Of a stretch of 64,000 bases of DNA, positions 17,709 through 26,740 are shown one piece after another. The number at the start of each line of letters is the position of its first letter. Positions within the stretch are counted from its first letter, which is position 1. The stretch comes from CAYJCL01 sp964370475 (GTDB lineage: Bacteria; Bacillota_I; Bacilli_A; RF39; UBA660), in assembly GCA_964370475.1 (NCBI GenBank), contig CAYJJI010000001.1, forward strand, positions 62,001 to 126,000, in the 5' to 3' direction. Under the pieces are notes generated by a model. That model saw only the letters and a list, made by a program, of their open reading frames with translations. It did not search any database and had not been told where the DNA came from. Position numbers and translations under genes: made by a program.

Positions 17709-19100
17709 TTATCCACCAATATTCCCAAAAGCCCATTCATCTAAAAATAAATCATCAAACTCTAAAGCATATATAGCAAAATAATCATCTACTGAAACAA
17801 TTTTATAACTTACTCCTTTTATAACTATACTATTATAACCACTATTACTTTCAAATGCCCTACTTCCAATATAAGCAACACTATCTGGAATAACCAATTC
17901 AGTTAATTCATTATGTCCAAAAGCCAACTCACCTATAGTTTTTAAATTCGCACCTAAAGTTAATTGAGTTAAAGAATTAGACTCAAAAGCACCATAACCA
18001 ATCTCTATAACCCTATCAGGAATAACTAGTTCTGTTAAGTGATTATAAGCAAAAGCACTATTACCAATCTCTATAACCCTATCAGGAATAACTAATTCAG
18101 TTAATTGATTATAAGCAAAAGCATAATCTCCTATAGTAGTTACATTCTCCCCTAAAGTTAATTGAGTTATAAGATTAGCACCAAAAGCCGCATCATTTAT
18201 TTCTACAACACTATTAGGTATAACCACTTCTGTTAATTTATTCCCAAGAAATGCACCAAAAACAGCTCCACTATCCACATCATAATAACCGTCAATTACT
18301 TGCAATGTTTCAGGTAATATAGCACTAGTAATATCAAATCCAATCATATTAGTTGTATCTTTAACAAAAGCTTCTGGTCCTAAAACAGTTACTGGTTTAC
18401 CATTTATTTCACAAGGAATAACTACATCTTTAGGTCCAGCATCAGTATATCCATCTATAGTTACAGAATTACTAGTTTCAGTATAAGTAAAATAACTATC
18501 GTCCGTCGGCGTTAAACCTCTAGCTTCATAATCACTTAAACAAATTTCTAAATCACTAAGAACTGGAACAGCTACAATCACTATCTTAGAATTAACAATC
18601 TTATTTTGAGAATTCTCTAAAGTAGCAGAATAATCTACCCACATTCTAAAATCATGACTTCTACTCTCACCAGCATTTAATTTAAATGTATCTAAAAGAT
18701 ACGAAGTAGAATTTGCAATAGTAGATTCAACTACTGATTTATTATTTAAAGTCTCTGGATTATTAGTATCTAATACACCACTAATTAATGAATGTCCTAA
18801 AGTAGTACTATCCAAAACTTCAATATTCACCTGGTAACTAGCAGCTAAATCACAAGTATTAGATATAGTAAAAGAAAACGGATCAGTTAAAATCCCCTCA
18901 CTATCAGGTATTGGAAAAGTATTTGTAATATTTATATGTTCAGTATCTTCAGTAAAAGTAATATCAAAACACCCTGTACTAACAAGGTTGTTATCAGTTT
19001 GTGTTGCTGTAAGCATCCAAACTGCAAAAGTAACACCACTAATTATTAAAGCTACTAACGTAATACCCATACCAATCATTAATAATAATCTCTTATTCAT
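17709..19100 (-). CDS. Anchored leucine-rich-repeat (BspA-type) surface protein with TasA/SipW-like N-domain
   Basis: The 463-residue protein begins with a membrane anchor (about 5-29) and a beta domain to about 180 that is paralogous to that of the 10712-12403 protein (GCFDITFTEDTEH, ISNTCD, HSLISGVLD, RMWVDYSATLENSQNKIV). The second half carries BspA-type (LRR_5) repeats such as LTELVIPDRVIEIGNSAFAYN, with period about 23 residues. Such repeats usually mediate adhesion. Two adjacent repeats are nearly identical in DNA. It has its own promoter (19124-19152) and terminator. Confidence 0.75.
   Translation of the reverse strand: MNKRLLLMIGMGITLVALIISGVTFAVWMLTATQTDNNLVSTGCFDITFTEDTEHINITNTFPIPDSEGILTDPFSFTISNTCDLAASYQVNIEVLDSTTLGHSLISGVLDTNNPETLNNKSVVESTIANSTSYLLDTFKLNAGESRSHDFRMWVDYSATLENSQNKIVNSKIVIVAVPVLSDLEICLSDYEARGLTPTDDSYFTYTETSNSVTIDGYTDAGPKDVVIPCEINGKPVTVLGPEAFVKDTTNMIGFDITSAILPETLQVIDGYYDVDSGAVFGAFLGNKLTEVVIPNSVVEINDAAFGANLITQLTLGENVTTIGDYAFAYNQLTELVIPDRVIEIGNSAFAYNHLTELVIPDRVIEIGYGAFESNSLTQLTLGANLKTIGELAFGHNELTELVIPDSVAYIGSRAFESNSGYNSIVIKGVSYKIVSVDDYFAIYALEFDDLFLDEWAFGNIGG
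17998..18135. repeat. Tandem 69-bp duplication within the LRR coding region
   Basis: Two adjacent copies of a 69-base unit, each starting ACCAATCTCTATAACCCTAT, differ at only a handful of positions and encode the 23-residue repeat containing PDRVIEIG. Flanking repeats are more diverged, pointing to a recent duplication. Confidence 0.8.
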
Positions 19101-19123
19101 AATCTATTCCCTCTATCATTAAA

Positions 19124-19152
19124 ATGATACCATTAATAGGAGAAAAAAACAA
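19124..19152 (-). promoter_or_regulatory. Candidate promoter of the LRR surface gene
   Basis: Minus-strand TTGTTT (19147-19152), 17-bp spacer, TATCAT (19124-19129). The spacer end ATGG and imperfect -10 resemble the promoter of the paralogous gene at 12426-12454. Confidence 0.45.
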
Positions 19153-19179
19153 GAAAAAAGAATAGACATAATCTATTCT
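19153..19179 (-). terminator. Intrinsic terminator of alaS
   Basis: Stem AGAATAGA / TCTATTCT (19159-19179) followed on the minus strand by six Ts. The alaS stop (19173-19175) is inside the hairpin. Confidence 0.8.
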
Positions 19180-20918
19180 AATACAGCTTTAATTCTTCTA
19201 ACACCAGCTGAAGATGCTTCTTCTTTTTTTATTTTAAAAATACCCAAATCACCAATAGACTCAACATGAGGTCCACCGCATAATTCCTTAGATATATCAC
19301 CTATATAATAAACATTTACTACATCTGGATATCTATCTATAAACATACATTCAGCTCCAGTAGATAAAGCTTCTTCTTTAGACATTTCTTTTTTAGTAAC
19401 TTTCAATCCTTCACTAATCCATTTATTAACTAATTCTTCTACTTTAGATTTTTCTTCATCAGTTAACTTATGATCACATGCAAAGTCAAAACGAAGTCTC
19501 TCACTAGTGATATTACTTCCCTTTTGATGTACACTAGGATCTACTACTACCTTTAAAGCAGCATTAAGTAAGTGAGTAGCAGTATGATATTTAACTTCCA
19601 TATCACCATTACCTGCTAAACCACCCTTAAACTTCTCCTTAGCTCCAGCTCTTGATAATTCTTGATGAGCTCTAAACTTATCATTAAATCCCTTAATATC
19701 TACAGATAAATTATATTCACTAGCTACTTCTTCAGTTAACTCTATCGGAAAACCATAAGTATCATATAACTTAAAAGCTAAAGTAGCATCTATTTCATTA
19801 ATATTATTAATATTTTTAGATAACTCTCTAAGTCCCTTTTCTAAAGTTCTATTAAATTTAACTTTTTCATTAGACAAAACTTCATACACAACGTTTTCAT
19901 TAATATCTAATTGAACATAATACTTCTTATAATTATTAACTATAATCTTAGCTAATCTAATATCAAAATCACTATTAATATCAATATTTAACTTCTTAGC
20001 ATGTCTAATCATTCTTCTAATTAATCTTCTTAGTATATATCCTTGATCAGTATTAGAAGGTTTAATCATAGCACTATCACTACTAATAAATACAGCAGTT
20101 CTTATATGATCAGCAATAATTCTCATACTACTTTCATTACCTTCATAACTAAATCCAGAAATATTTTCTATTTCATTAATAACATCACTCCATATAGAAG
20201 TTTTATAATTATCATTAACACCTTCTATAAAAGAAACAATTCTCTCATAACCCATCCCAGTATCTACATTTTTACTAGGTAATTCAGTTATCGATCCATC
20301 AGGATGTTTAAAATATTCCATAAACACATTATTCCATACTTCAACCCAATTAGAATCCTCTGGATCAAAAACAGTCGGAACATCATCGCCACGATATACA
20401 AATATCTCAGTATCCGATCCACAAGGACCAGACTCTCCAGCTATCCAAAAATTATCTTCAACTCCTAAAAAAACTATTCTATCATCACTAATACCTAAAG
20501 ACTTCCATACATTAGCAGAAACTAAATCACGAGGTATATCTTCATTACCTTCAAAACAACTTACAGCTATTTTAGAAACAGGAATATTTAAGACATCGGT
20601 TAAAAACTCAAAACTATATTTAATAGATTCTTCTTTAAAATAATCCCCTAAACTCCAATTACCTAACATCTCAAAAAACGTATGATGCGTAGCATCACCA
20701 ATAACATCTAAATCATTAGTTCTAATACACATTTGATAATCTACAAGCCTTTTACCATAAGGATGTTCCTCACCCATTAAAAATGGTATTAAAGGCTGCA
20801 TACCAGCTGTATTAAATAATACAGATGGATCATTCAAAGGTACAACAGGTGCACTAGGTATTTGCTTATGTCCTTTACTAACAAAAAAATCAATATACAT
20901 ATCTTTTATATTTTTCAT
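19173..20918 (-). CDS. alaS: Alanyl-tRNA synthetase, shortened form
   Basis: Charges tRNA-Ala. The class II core is intact (FNTAGMQPL, HHTFFEMLGNWSLGDYF, then the helical anticodon-stem region), and the editing site ligands are present: HTATH near 443 and CGGPH near 544. At 581 residues it is about 300 short of usual bacterial AlaRS. The beta-barrel part between FKGGLAG and HTATH is missing, and so is the C-Ala domain after KIKKEEASSAGVRRIKAVLE. A terminator at the stop argues against a frameshift. GGAGGAAATT selects ATG 20918. A T-box leader precedes it. Confidence 0.93.
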   Translation of the reverse strand: MKNIKDMYIDFFVSKGHKQIPSAPVVPLNDPSVLFNTAGMQPLIPFLMGEEHPYGKRLVDYQMCIRTNDLDVIGDATHHTFFEMLGNWSLGDYFKEESIKYSFEFLTDVLNIPVSKIAVSCFEGNEDIPRDLVSANVWKSLGISDDRIVFLGVEDNFWIAGESGPCGSDTEIFVYRGDDVPTVFDPEDSNWVEVWNNVFMEYFKHPDGSITELPSKNVDTGMGYERIVSFIEGVNDNYKTSIWSDVINEIENISGFSYEGNESSMRIIADHIRTAVFISSDSAMIKPSNTDQGYILRRLIRRMIRHAKKLNIDINSDFDIRLAKIIVNNYKKYYVQLDINENVVYEVLSNEKVKFNRTLEKGLRELSKNINNINEIDATLAFKLYDTYGFPIELTEEVASEYNLSVDIKGFNDKFRAHQELSRAGAKEKFKGGLAGNGDMEVKYHTATHLLNAALKVVVDPSVHQKGSNITSERLRFDFACDHKLTDEEKSKVEELVNKWISEGLKVTKKEMSKEEALSTGAECMFIDRYPDVVNVYYIGDISKELCGGPHVESIGDLGIFKIKKEEASSAGVRRIKAVLE

Positions 20919-20929
20919 AATTTCCTCCA

Positions 20930-21114
20930 ACAAAAAAAGAATAACACCAAGGAGTCTTACGACGGTACCATCCTTTACTTAACTTAATTTAATATAACGG
21001 TTTAAACCGACTAATCTCCAAAGATAGCTATTTCTTTATTTAAATTATTTCTTCTCACCTAACAGAAACTCTCTTGAAATTCAAATAAATACTTGGTCTT
21101 TTTCAACAATTAAT
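20930..21114 (-). promoter_or_regulatory. T-box riboswitch leader, alanine-specific, upstream of alaS
   Basis: Between the promoter and alaS the minus strand carries stem I features (AGAGAG, then GGTG), a candidate GCT (Ala) specifier at 21026-21028, and the T-box core AAGGATGGTACCGTCG around 20960-20976 with the TGGTACC antiterminator bulge that pairs with uncharged tRNA NCCA. A competing hairpin with GTC-GTAA-GAC and TCCTT leads to a seven-T tract at about 20932-20938. Uncharged tRNA-Ala should promote readthrough into alaS. Confidence 0.82.
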
Positions 21115-21120
21115 AAACAA

Positions 21121-21149
21121 ATTATATCATAAACATAACAATTAATCAA
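21121..21149 (-). promoter_or_regulatory. Sigma-A promoter of the T-box-alaS transcript
   Basis: Minus-strand TTGATT (21144-21149), 17-bp spacer, perfect TATAAT (21121-21126). Confidence 0.7.
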
Positions 21150-21154
21150 ATAAA

Positions 21155-21769
21155 CTATTTATTTAATACCTTGTTAAATACTGGAATAATAATAGCTCCA
21201 ACAGCATTACCTAAAAGTGCAACTAATATAAAGATAAAAGCTTCCACACTCCATAAACTAGATGCAAATGTTAAATAAGATATATTAGCAATACTATGTT
21301 CAAAACCAGCCATTACAAATACCATAATACATAAAGAAAATAATAAATACTTACCTACTTCATGCCTACATTTCTTAAAACCATCTACTCCAACAAACAT
21401 TAAAAATCCGCAGAATATTGCTAATATAAATATACTAAGTAATGAATCACTTAACTTAATATCAGATAACTCTACAGCTTTTTCAATAACTTTATCAGCA
21501 TATCTAGTATACATAAACATATAACTAGTAAAAACTACCCCTACAAAATTACCAAGCACTATAATCAACAAACGTTTAACATAATCAAATCCATTTTCAA
21601 CTATATACCCAATCTTTCCAGTATATAAGTTTAACTCATAAATTAATATAGTAGCTAATGCTATATTAAACAAAAATGCTCCCACTATTTTATCACTTAC
21701 GCTAAAATAACAAATTACTGCTATAGTAACAACTAGGCCTGATAAAAAAGCCTTTAAAAAATCCTTCAT
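21155..21769 (-). CDS. Formate/nitrite transporter (FNT) family channel
   Basis: A 204-residue polytopic membrane protein, about six segments. The stretch GFEHSIANISYLTFA is the FNT hallmark near a pore helix, and ELNLYTGKIGYIVENG and LLGNAVGAIIIPVFNKVL fit other FNT helices. The family passes formate, nitrite, hydrosulfide or other small anions through pentameric pores. It is shorter than typical members (about 260-280), mainly in loops and the N-terminus. It lies between the YrrI-like gene and alaS, where Bacillus has no equivalent. The substrate is unknown. Confidence 0.8.
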   Translation of the reverse strand: MKDFLKAFLSGLVVTIAVICYFSVSDKIVGAFLFNIALATILIYELNLYTGKIGYIVENGFDYVKRLLIIVLGNFVGVVFTSYMFMYTRYADKVIEKAVELSDIKLSDSLLSIFILAIFCGFLMFVGVDGFKKCRHEVGKYLLFSLCIMVFVMAGFEHSIANISYLTFASSLWSVEAFIFILVALLGNAVGAIIIPVFNKVLNK

Positions 21770-21813
21770 AAAAAATCACCAAGAAGCATTATATCATAAA
21801 AAGTAAAAAAGTC

Positions 21814-21838
21814 AAAAAAAAATAGTCCTAAGACTATT
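21814..21838 (-). terminator. Intrinsic terminator of the AI-2E family gene
   Basis: Stem AATAGTC / GACTATT (21821-21838) followed on the minus strand by nine Ts. Contains the stop codon at 21834. Confidence 0.8.
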
Positions 21839-22961
21839 CTTCAAATAAATTATACTTTAAAGTAAAGAATCTAATTAATACTTTAATCAAAGCCATACAT
21901 GGAGTAGCAAGTATCATTCCTACTATTCCAAAGAAATAACCAAATATCAATAATCCAATAATAATAGTAACTGGATGTAACTTCATAGTTTTACTCATAA
22001 CCATTGGTTGTAAGATAGTACTCTCAAGTAATTGAACTATTAAAGCAATAACAATAATAGCGATTCCTAAAGCAACTGATTGCGTAAATCCAACAATAGC
22101 AGCAGCACCACCACCAATATAAGGTCCAATATATGGTATTAAATTAGTAATACCACAAAATAACCCAAATAATAAAGGAGCTTCCAAACCTACAATTGTA
22201 AATCCAATTGAAGTAATTACAAATACTATAGTAGATACTAATAACGTACCATTAACAGTTCTTCTAATTTCAAAACCAATATTATCTATTAATGATGTAT
22301 ATTCAAAACGATATTTCTTAGGTAATAACTTAATTAAATGTTCCCTAGTATGATCAAAATCAATTAAGATATATAAAGCAACAACCAAACTAATAACAAC
22401 AGTTCCTATTCCAGAAAATAAACCAGTAATAAAATTAATCAATGTACTAGGTAAACTATTAGTAATAGCACTAAAAATATCACTTACATTAGTATAAAAA
22501 ATATCTTGCACATCTTCAACATTAAGACCATCAATATTACTAAATGATTCTATAACACTATCAGCAAATACCTGTAAATCATCAGCAATTGCTGGTATTG
22601 TTCCAATTAACGAATTTAACTGTTGAAATACAACCGGGAATAAAAACGCAAAGAACGACACAACACATGCTACAAATATCAAAAAAACTATCAAACACGA
22701 AGCTGTTCTATTAAGTCCTTTATTAGTTAATTTATTAACTAAAGGACTTAATAACCAAGCTACTATAAAACCTATAAATAATGGTGTTACAATCGATAAA
22801 ATCTTAAGTAAAAAATCAAATATATGAGTTTCTCTTACTAAGAAAAATATCAATAACACTATTCCAACTATCAAAGCAATATAAAGCAAATTAAGAATCT
22901 TTTCAGATAAACTTAAAACTCTATTAACACCCTCTACATTAACTTCATCTTTCTTTTTCAT
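21834..22961 (-). CDS. AI-2E family transporter (YrrI-like)
   Basis: A 375-residue integral membrane protein of the PerM/AI-2E exporter family. A pair of N-terminal helices (about 22-70), a periplasmic-like segment (DDLQVFADSVIESF), and a C-terminal set of helices with GLFCGITNLIPYIGPYIGGG and QLLESTILQPMVMSKTMKLHPV are all diagnostic. In Bacillus YrrI lies just upstream of alaS, as here apart from the FNT gene. The substrate is unknown. AGAGGTGGAG places the start at ATG 22961 rather than an upstream in-frame ATG. Confidence 0.88.
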   Translation of the reverse strand: MKKKDEVNVEGVNRVLSLSEKILNLLYIALIVGIVLLIFFLVRETHIFDFLLKILSIVTPLFIGFIVAWLLSPLVNKLTNKGLNRTASCLIVFLIFVACVVSFFAFLFPVVFQQLNSLIGTIPAIADDLQVFADSVIESFSNIDGLNVEDVQDIFYTNVSDIFSAITNSLPSTLINFITGLFSGIGTVVISLVVALYILIDFDHTREHLIKLLPKKYRFEYTSLIDNIGFEIRRTVNGTLLVSTIVFVITSIGFTIVGLEAPLLFGLFCGITNLIPYIGPYIGGGAAAIVGFTQSVALGIAIIVIALIVQLLESTILQPMVMSKTMKLHPVTIIIGLLIFGYFFGIVGMILATPCMALIKVLIRFFTLKYNLFEE

Positions 22962-23002
22962 AACTCCACCTCTTATAATTATATTACCATACATTCAAAA
23001 TA

Positions 23003-23025
23003 TAAAAAAGACCTTTTAGGTCTTA
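23003..23025 (-). terminator. Intrinsic terminator after the small ORF at 23023-23169
   Basis: Stem AAGACC / GGTCTT with a TTTTA loop, followed on the minus strand by a T tract. The stop codon of the small ORF touches the stem. Confidence 0.7.
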
Positions 23026-23169
23026 CTTAGTCATATCATGAACTTCATGCTTAACTTCACATAACATATCAGCAACAGATTTACTTTTAGCCATTTCTAA
23101 AGCATATAATGCTCCCATACCTAAAACAGCTCCACCAAGTACTAATCCTACACTGCTTAACATTTTCAT
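23023..23169 (-). CDS. Small membrane-type protein, 48 residues
   Basis: A short frame starting MKMLSSVGLVLGGAVLGMGA behind AAAGGATG. It has one glycine-rich hydrophobic helix (about 3-24) and an amphipathic polar tail (MAKSKSVADMLCEVKHEV, then HDMTK). The ribosome site, the terminator at its stop and the intact frame support it as a real gene. It lies between recD2 and the YrrI-like gene. The architecture is vaguely YtxH-like, but no family can be assigned. Confidence 0.65.
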   Translation of the reverse strand: MKMLSSVGLVLGGAVLGMGALYALEMAKSKSVADMLCEVKHEVHDMTK

Positions 23170-23205
23170 ATTAATCATCCTTTCATAATTAATATGCCTA
23201 TTTTT

Positions 23206-25389
23206 TTATAATTTATTCAATAATTTATTAGTTAAAGAAGTTTTTCTATTTTGAGAATAACTATTATTAACACCCTTAATAAAAGCACTTTCTTCACCTA
23301 TAATAACCAAACTCTTCTTAGCTCTACTAACCCCAGTATATAATAGTTTATTATATAACATTATCCCATAACTACTTATTACTGGCATTAAAACATTTAA
23401 AAATTCACTTCCTTGAGCTTTATGAATAGTAATAGCATAAGCATGCTTAATATTAGCAAGCTCATCCCTACTAGCTTCTACCAAAGAACCTTCAAAATCA
23501 ATAATAATCTTAGGAACTTTATCATTATTCTTAATACTCTTAATAAATCCAATATCTCCATTAAATACATTAATATCAGGATCATTTACTAATTGAATAA
23601 TCTTATCTCCTTCACGAAATATAACTCCATAATGGCTAATTTCATTTTTCTTAGAACTCTTAGGATTATATATATCTCTAACAACAACATTTAAATTATC
23701 AATCCCATTAACCCCTCTATATATTGGAGCTAATATCTGGAAATCTCTCTCAGTTATTCCTTTATCAAGACTCTTTTTAACTATTTGAGCAATAACATCA
23801 ACTACATTAAAAGAACCAACATTTAAAAAATTATAATCATCATGCATTATAGTAAAATCACTTAAATTCTTATTTCTAACTTCATTAGCAAGTACTGGTA
23901 TATAAGAATTATCTGTTTGTCTATATATATGTTTCAGTGATATAAATGGTATCATATCACTACTTATCAAGTCATCTAACACATTACCAGCTCCAACCGA
24001 AGGCAACTGATTAACATCACCTACTAATATAAGCGTAATTCTAGAATTAATCCCACTAAGTAACGCTTTAAATAAAAACATATCAATCATACTAACTTCA
24101 TCAACAATTATTAATTTATGTTGATTCTTATTAGTTTCATTCACTTGAAATTCATTCTTATCCTTATTCCATTTTAAATAACGATGAATAGTCATAGCTC
24201 CAAGACCAGTAACATCACTTAACTTCCTACTAGCTCTACCAGTAGGAGCCAATAAAGCTATTTCATTGCCTATATCTCCTGGACCAAGATCATTAATTCT
24301 TGTATAAATTTTAACTATAGCATTAATAATAGTCGTCTTCCCAGTACCAGGTCCTCCAGTAACAATACTAATTCTATTTTTAAGAGCACTTTCAATAGCT
24401 AAATGTTGCTCCTCATTATAAGATACATCATACTCATCTTCCATAGCTAATATCTCTTCTTTAACACCTAACACCTTTTTATTAGCACAATTTAATATTG
24501 AATATATATCATCACTAATATCTGATTCATCATTATAATATTCTTCCAAACAATAAAGATCATCTTCAAATACAATAAATGTTTTATCAACCAAATTAGT
24601 TAAAAAATCCAAAAAATCTTCATAAGAAATATCTTTTAGATATTTTTTTAAATTATAAGAATACAACTCCTCAGCACTAAAAAAAACACTACCATCCTGA
24701 AAACTTAATAATTCAAAAGATTTAAGTATACACGCATTTACTCTAATCTCACTATTTACACCACCAAAGTGGTCTAAAAATACATGATCTAACTTTTCAA
24801 AATCAATAATAGTCTTTAAATTATAAACATTATCTTTAATTCTTTCTAAAGCATCATGTCCATATTGTTCAATAATTAATAAAGATTCCTTAATAGTAAA
24901 TCCTAAGTTTTTAAGTTCTATTATTAAATCATCAGTATTATCATAACTCATAACTGATTCATAAATTTTAAGAGCCAAAGCTTTAGTAATCCCTTTTATA
25001 GAAATCAAACTATTAGGATTCTCTTTAATCTTAGATAATGCATCATCTCCCAAAGCATCAACTATTTTTATAGCTGTCTTCTCACCACAACCTTTTATTA
25101 AACTACTAGTTAAAAAATCTATAACTGCATCTCTACCAGCAACTTCTTGTTTTTCATAGCTACTAACTTTAAACTCATAACCATACTTATCTTTATAAAT
25201 ATAATCTCCTTCAAATATATAAGTAGAATCATATCTTAATTCAGCAAATAATCCAGTAAAAGTAATAGTTTGATTAACTTTAGATTTTAACTCATCTAAA
25301 TCAGTTTCTTTTATTCTAATAATCCCAATCTTATAACCACCACTACCCTCAAAAAAAACTTGACGAATAGTTCCTTTAACGTAACTCAC
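23206..25389 (-). CDS. recD2: RecD2-type ATP-dependent DNA helicase (YrrC)
   Basis: A 727-residue superfamily 1B helicase, the RecBC-independent RecD2 class. The N-terminal OB/HhH region (VKGTIRQVFFEG, then LIKGCGEKTAIKIVDALG) precedes the motor: Walker A SIVTGGPGTGKTTIINAIV near 340, motif II VDEVSMID, LVGDVNQLPSVGAGNV, and C-terminal HAYAITIHKAQGSEF. RecD2 acts in fork rescue and mismatch repair. It starts with GTG inside the end of mtaB (14-base overlap). Proximity to alaS is as in B. subtilis yrrC. Confidence 0.93.
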   Translation of the reverse strand: MSYVKGTIRQVFFEGSGGYKIGIIRIKETDLDELKSKVNQTITFTGLFAELRYDSTYIFEGDYIYKDKYGYEFKVSSYEKQEVAGRDAVIDFLTSSLIKGCGEKTAIKIVDALGDDALSKIKENPNSLISIKGITKALALKIYESVMSYDNTDDLIIELKNLGFTIKESLLIIEQYGHDALERIKDNVYNLKTIIDFEKLDHVFLDHFGGVNSEIRVNACILKSFELLSFQDGSVFFSAEELYSYNLKKYLKDISYEDFLDFLTNLVDKTFIVFEDDLYCLEEYYNDESDISDDIYSILNCANKKVLGVKEEILAMEDEYDVSYNEEQHLAIESALKNRISIVTGGPGTGKTTIINAIVKIYTRINDLGPGDIGNEIALLAPTGRASRKLSDVTGLGAMTIHRYLKWNKDKNEFQVNETNKNQHKLIIVDEVSMIDMFLFKALLSGINSRITLILVGDVNQLPSVGAGNVLDDLISSDMIPFISLKHIYRQTDNSYIPVLANEVRNKNLSDFTIMHDDYNFLNVGSFNVVDVIAQIVKKSLDKGITERDFQILAPIYRGVNGIDNLNVVVRDIYNPKSSKKNEISHYGVIFREGDKIIQLVNDPDINVFNGDIGFIKSIKNNDKVPKIIIDFEGSLVEASRDELANIKHAYAITIHKAQGSEFLNVLMPVISSYGIMLYNKLLYTGVSRAKKSLVIIGEESAFIKGVNNSYSQNRKTSLTNKLLNKL

Positions 25390-26671
25390 TTACATCACCT
25401 CTAATTACTTCTCCAAGTAAATGGTAATTATCCATTCTTAAAATCTTAACTTTATACATCTTATTAACTTTTAACTTTTCATTAATTTTAACATATAAAT
25501 AACTACTAGAATGTCCATAACTAACCCCATCTTTTACTCGTTCTATTAAAACATCTACTACCTTATTTATATTACTAATATTATATAAATCCTCTAAATT
25601 ATTACTAACTTTCATTAAGTTTTTAACTCTTTCTTTTTTAACTTCAGGTTCTATATGACCTTCCATAGTTGCACTTAAAGTCCCATCTCTCTTAGAATAA
25701 GGAAAAACATGAATCTTAGAAAAACCTACTAACTTACAAAATTCACAAGTATTACTAAATTCTTCCTTAGTTTCCGAAGGAAAACCAACAATAACATCAG
25801 TAGTAATATTTATATCAGGTCTAACCTCTCTTATTTTATTAATAATTTCTAAATATTTCTTAGTATCATATTTTCTATTCATTAATTTTAAAATACGATC
25901 ATCTCCAGATTGTAACGGAATATGTAAATGATCACATAGTTTATAATTCTCTTTTAACTCATTTAAAAACTTATCACTTATTTCAGTAACTTCTATAGAA
26001 GATATTCTAATATTTTTAAGACCATTAACATATCTTAAACGATTAACTAAGTCCGTTAAATCATGATCAGTTCCAATCCCATAACTTCCCGTATGAATTC
26101 CAGTTAAAACAATCTCCTTATGATGATTCTTAACTAAAGTTTTAACTTCTTCAATAGTTTTATCAAAATCCTTATTCCTTAAATTACCCCTTACATAAGG
26201 AATAATACAATAAGAACAATAATTGTTACATCCATCTTGAATCTTAACAAAAGCTCTAACTAAAGAACTAAACTCATTAACTTGCATATCTTCAAAATCT
26301 TGATTAAATCTATCATAAAAATTAACAATTTTATCATCACCTTTTTTAAAAGATTTAATCATATCTACAATCTTAGATTTGTCTTGATTACCTATTAAAA
26401 TATCAATCCCTAATTCATTTAAATCTTCTTGATGATTCTCAGCCATACATCCACAAACAACTAAAATACAACCAGGGTTTTCTCTTCTAGTACTCCTAAT
26501 TAATTTCATACTTTTACTATCAGCACTATTAGTAACAGTACAAGTGTTAACAATTGCAACATCAGCATAAAAATCAGTTAATTCATAACCTGCATTCAAC
26601 ATCTTCTCTTTTATAACTTCACTCTCATATGTATTAACCTTACACCCTAATGTAACAATCTTAAACTTCAT
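25376..26671 (-). CDS. mtaB: tRNA t6A37 methylthiotransferase MtaB
   Basis: A radical-SAM enzyme that converts t6A to ms2t6A at tRNA position 37. The 431-residue protein has the UPF0004 domain with three cluster cysteines (TLGCKVNTYES, IVNTCTVTNSAD, VVCGCMAEN), the SAM motif CNNYCSYCIIPYVRG near residue 148, and a C-terminal TRAM domain (KVNKMYKVKILRMDNYHLLG). The short TRAM and sequence style fit MtaB (YqeV) rather than MiaB. Translationally coupled to recD2. Confidence 0.92.
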   Translation of the reverse strand: MKFKIVTLGCKVNTYESEVIKEKMLNAGYELTDFYADVAIVNTCTVTNSADSKSMKLIRSTRRENPGCILVVCGCMAENHQEDLNELGIDILIGNQDKSKIVDMIKSFKKGDDKIVNFYDRFNQDFEDMQVNEFSSLVRAFVKIQDGCNNYCSYCIIPYVRGNLRNKDFDKTIEEVKTLVKNHHKEIVLTGIHTGSYGIGTDHDLTDLVNRLRYVNGLKNIRISSIEVTEISDKFLNELKENYKLCDHLHIPLQSGDDRILKLMNRKYDTKKYLEIINKIREVRPDINITTDVIVGFPSETKEEFSNTCEFCKLVGFSKIHVFPYSKRDGTLSATMEGHIEPEVKKERVKNLMKVSNNLEDLYNISNINKVVDVLIERVKDGVSYGHSSSYLYVKINEKLKVNKMYKVKILRMDNYHLLGEVIRGDVSELR

Positions 26672-26703
26672 AAAAATACCTCCACATATAAACTATTTTA
26701 CCA

Positions 26704-26740
26704 TAAAAAAATTAATAAAAACTAATTTTTACTAATTTTT
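26704..26740 (-). terminator. A+T-only intrinsic terminator of ruvAB
   Basis: On the minus strand AAAATTAGTAAAAA pairs with TTTTTATTAATTTT (one G-T pair) across a TTAG loop, followed by Ts. It overlaps the end of ruvB. Stability is modest because the stem is nearly all A-T. Confidence 0.55.

Noticed and set aside
19101..19172. Frameshifted continuation of alaS encoding the missing C-Ala domain
   Set aside because: The terminator lies on the stop codon and only a promoter follows before the next gene; no coding remnant is seen.
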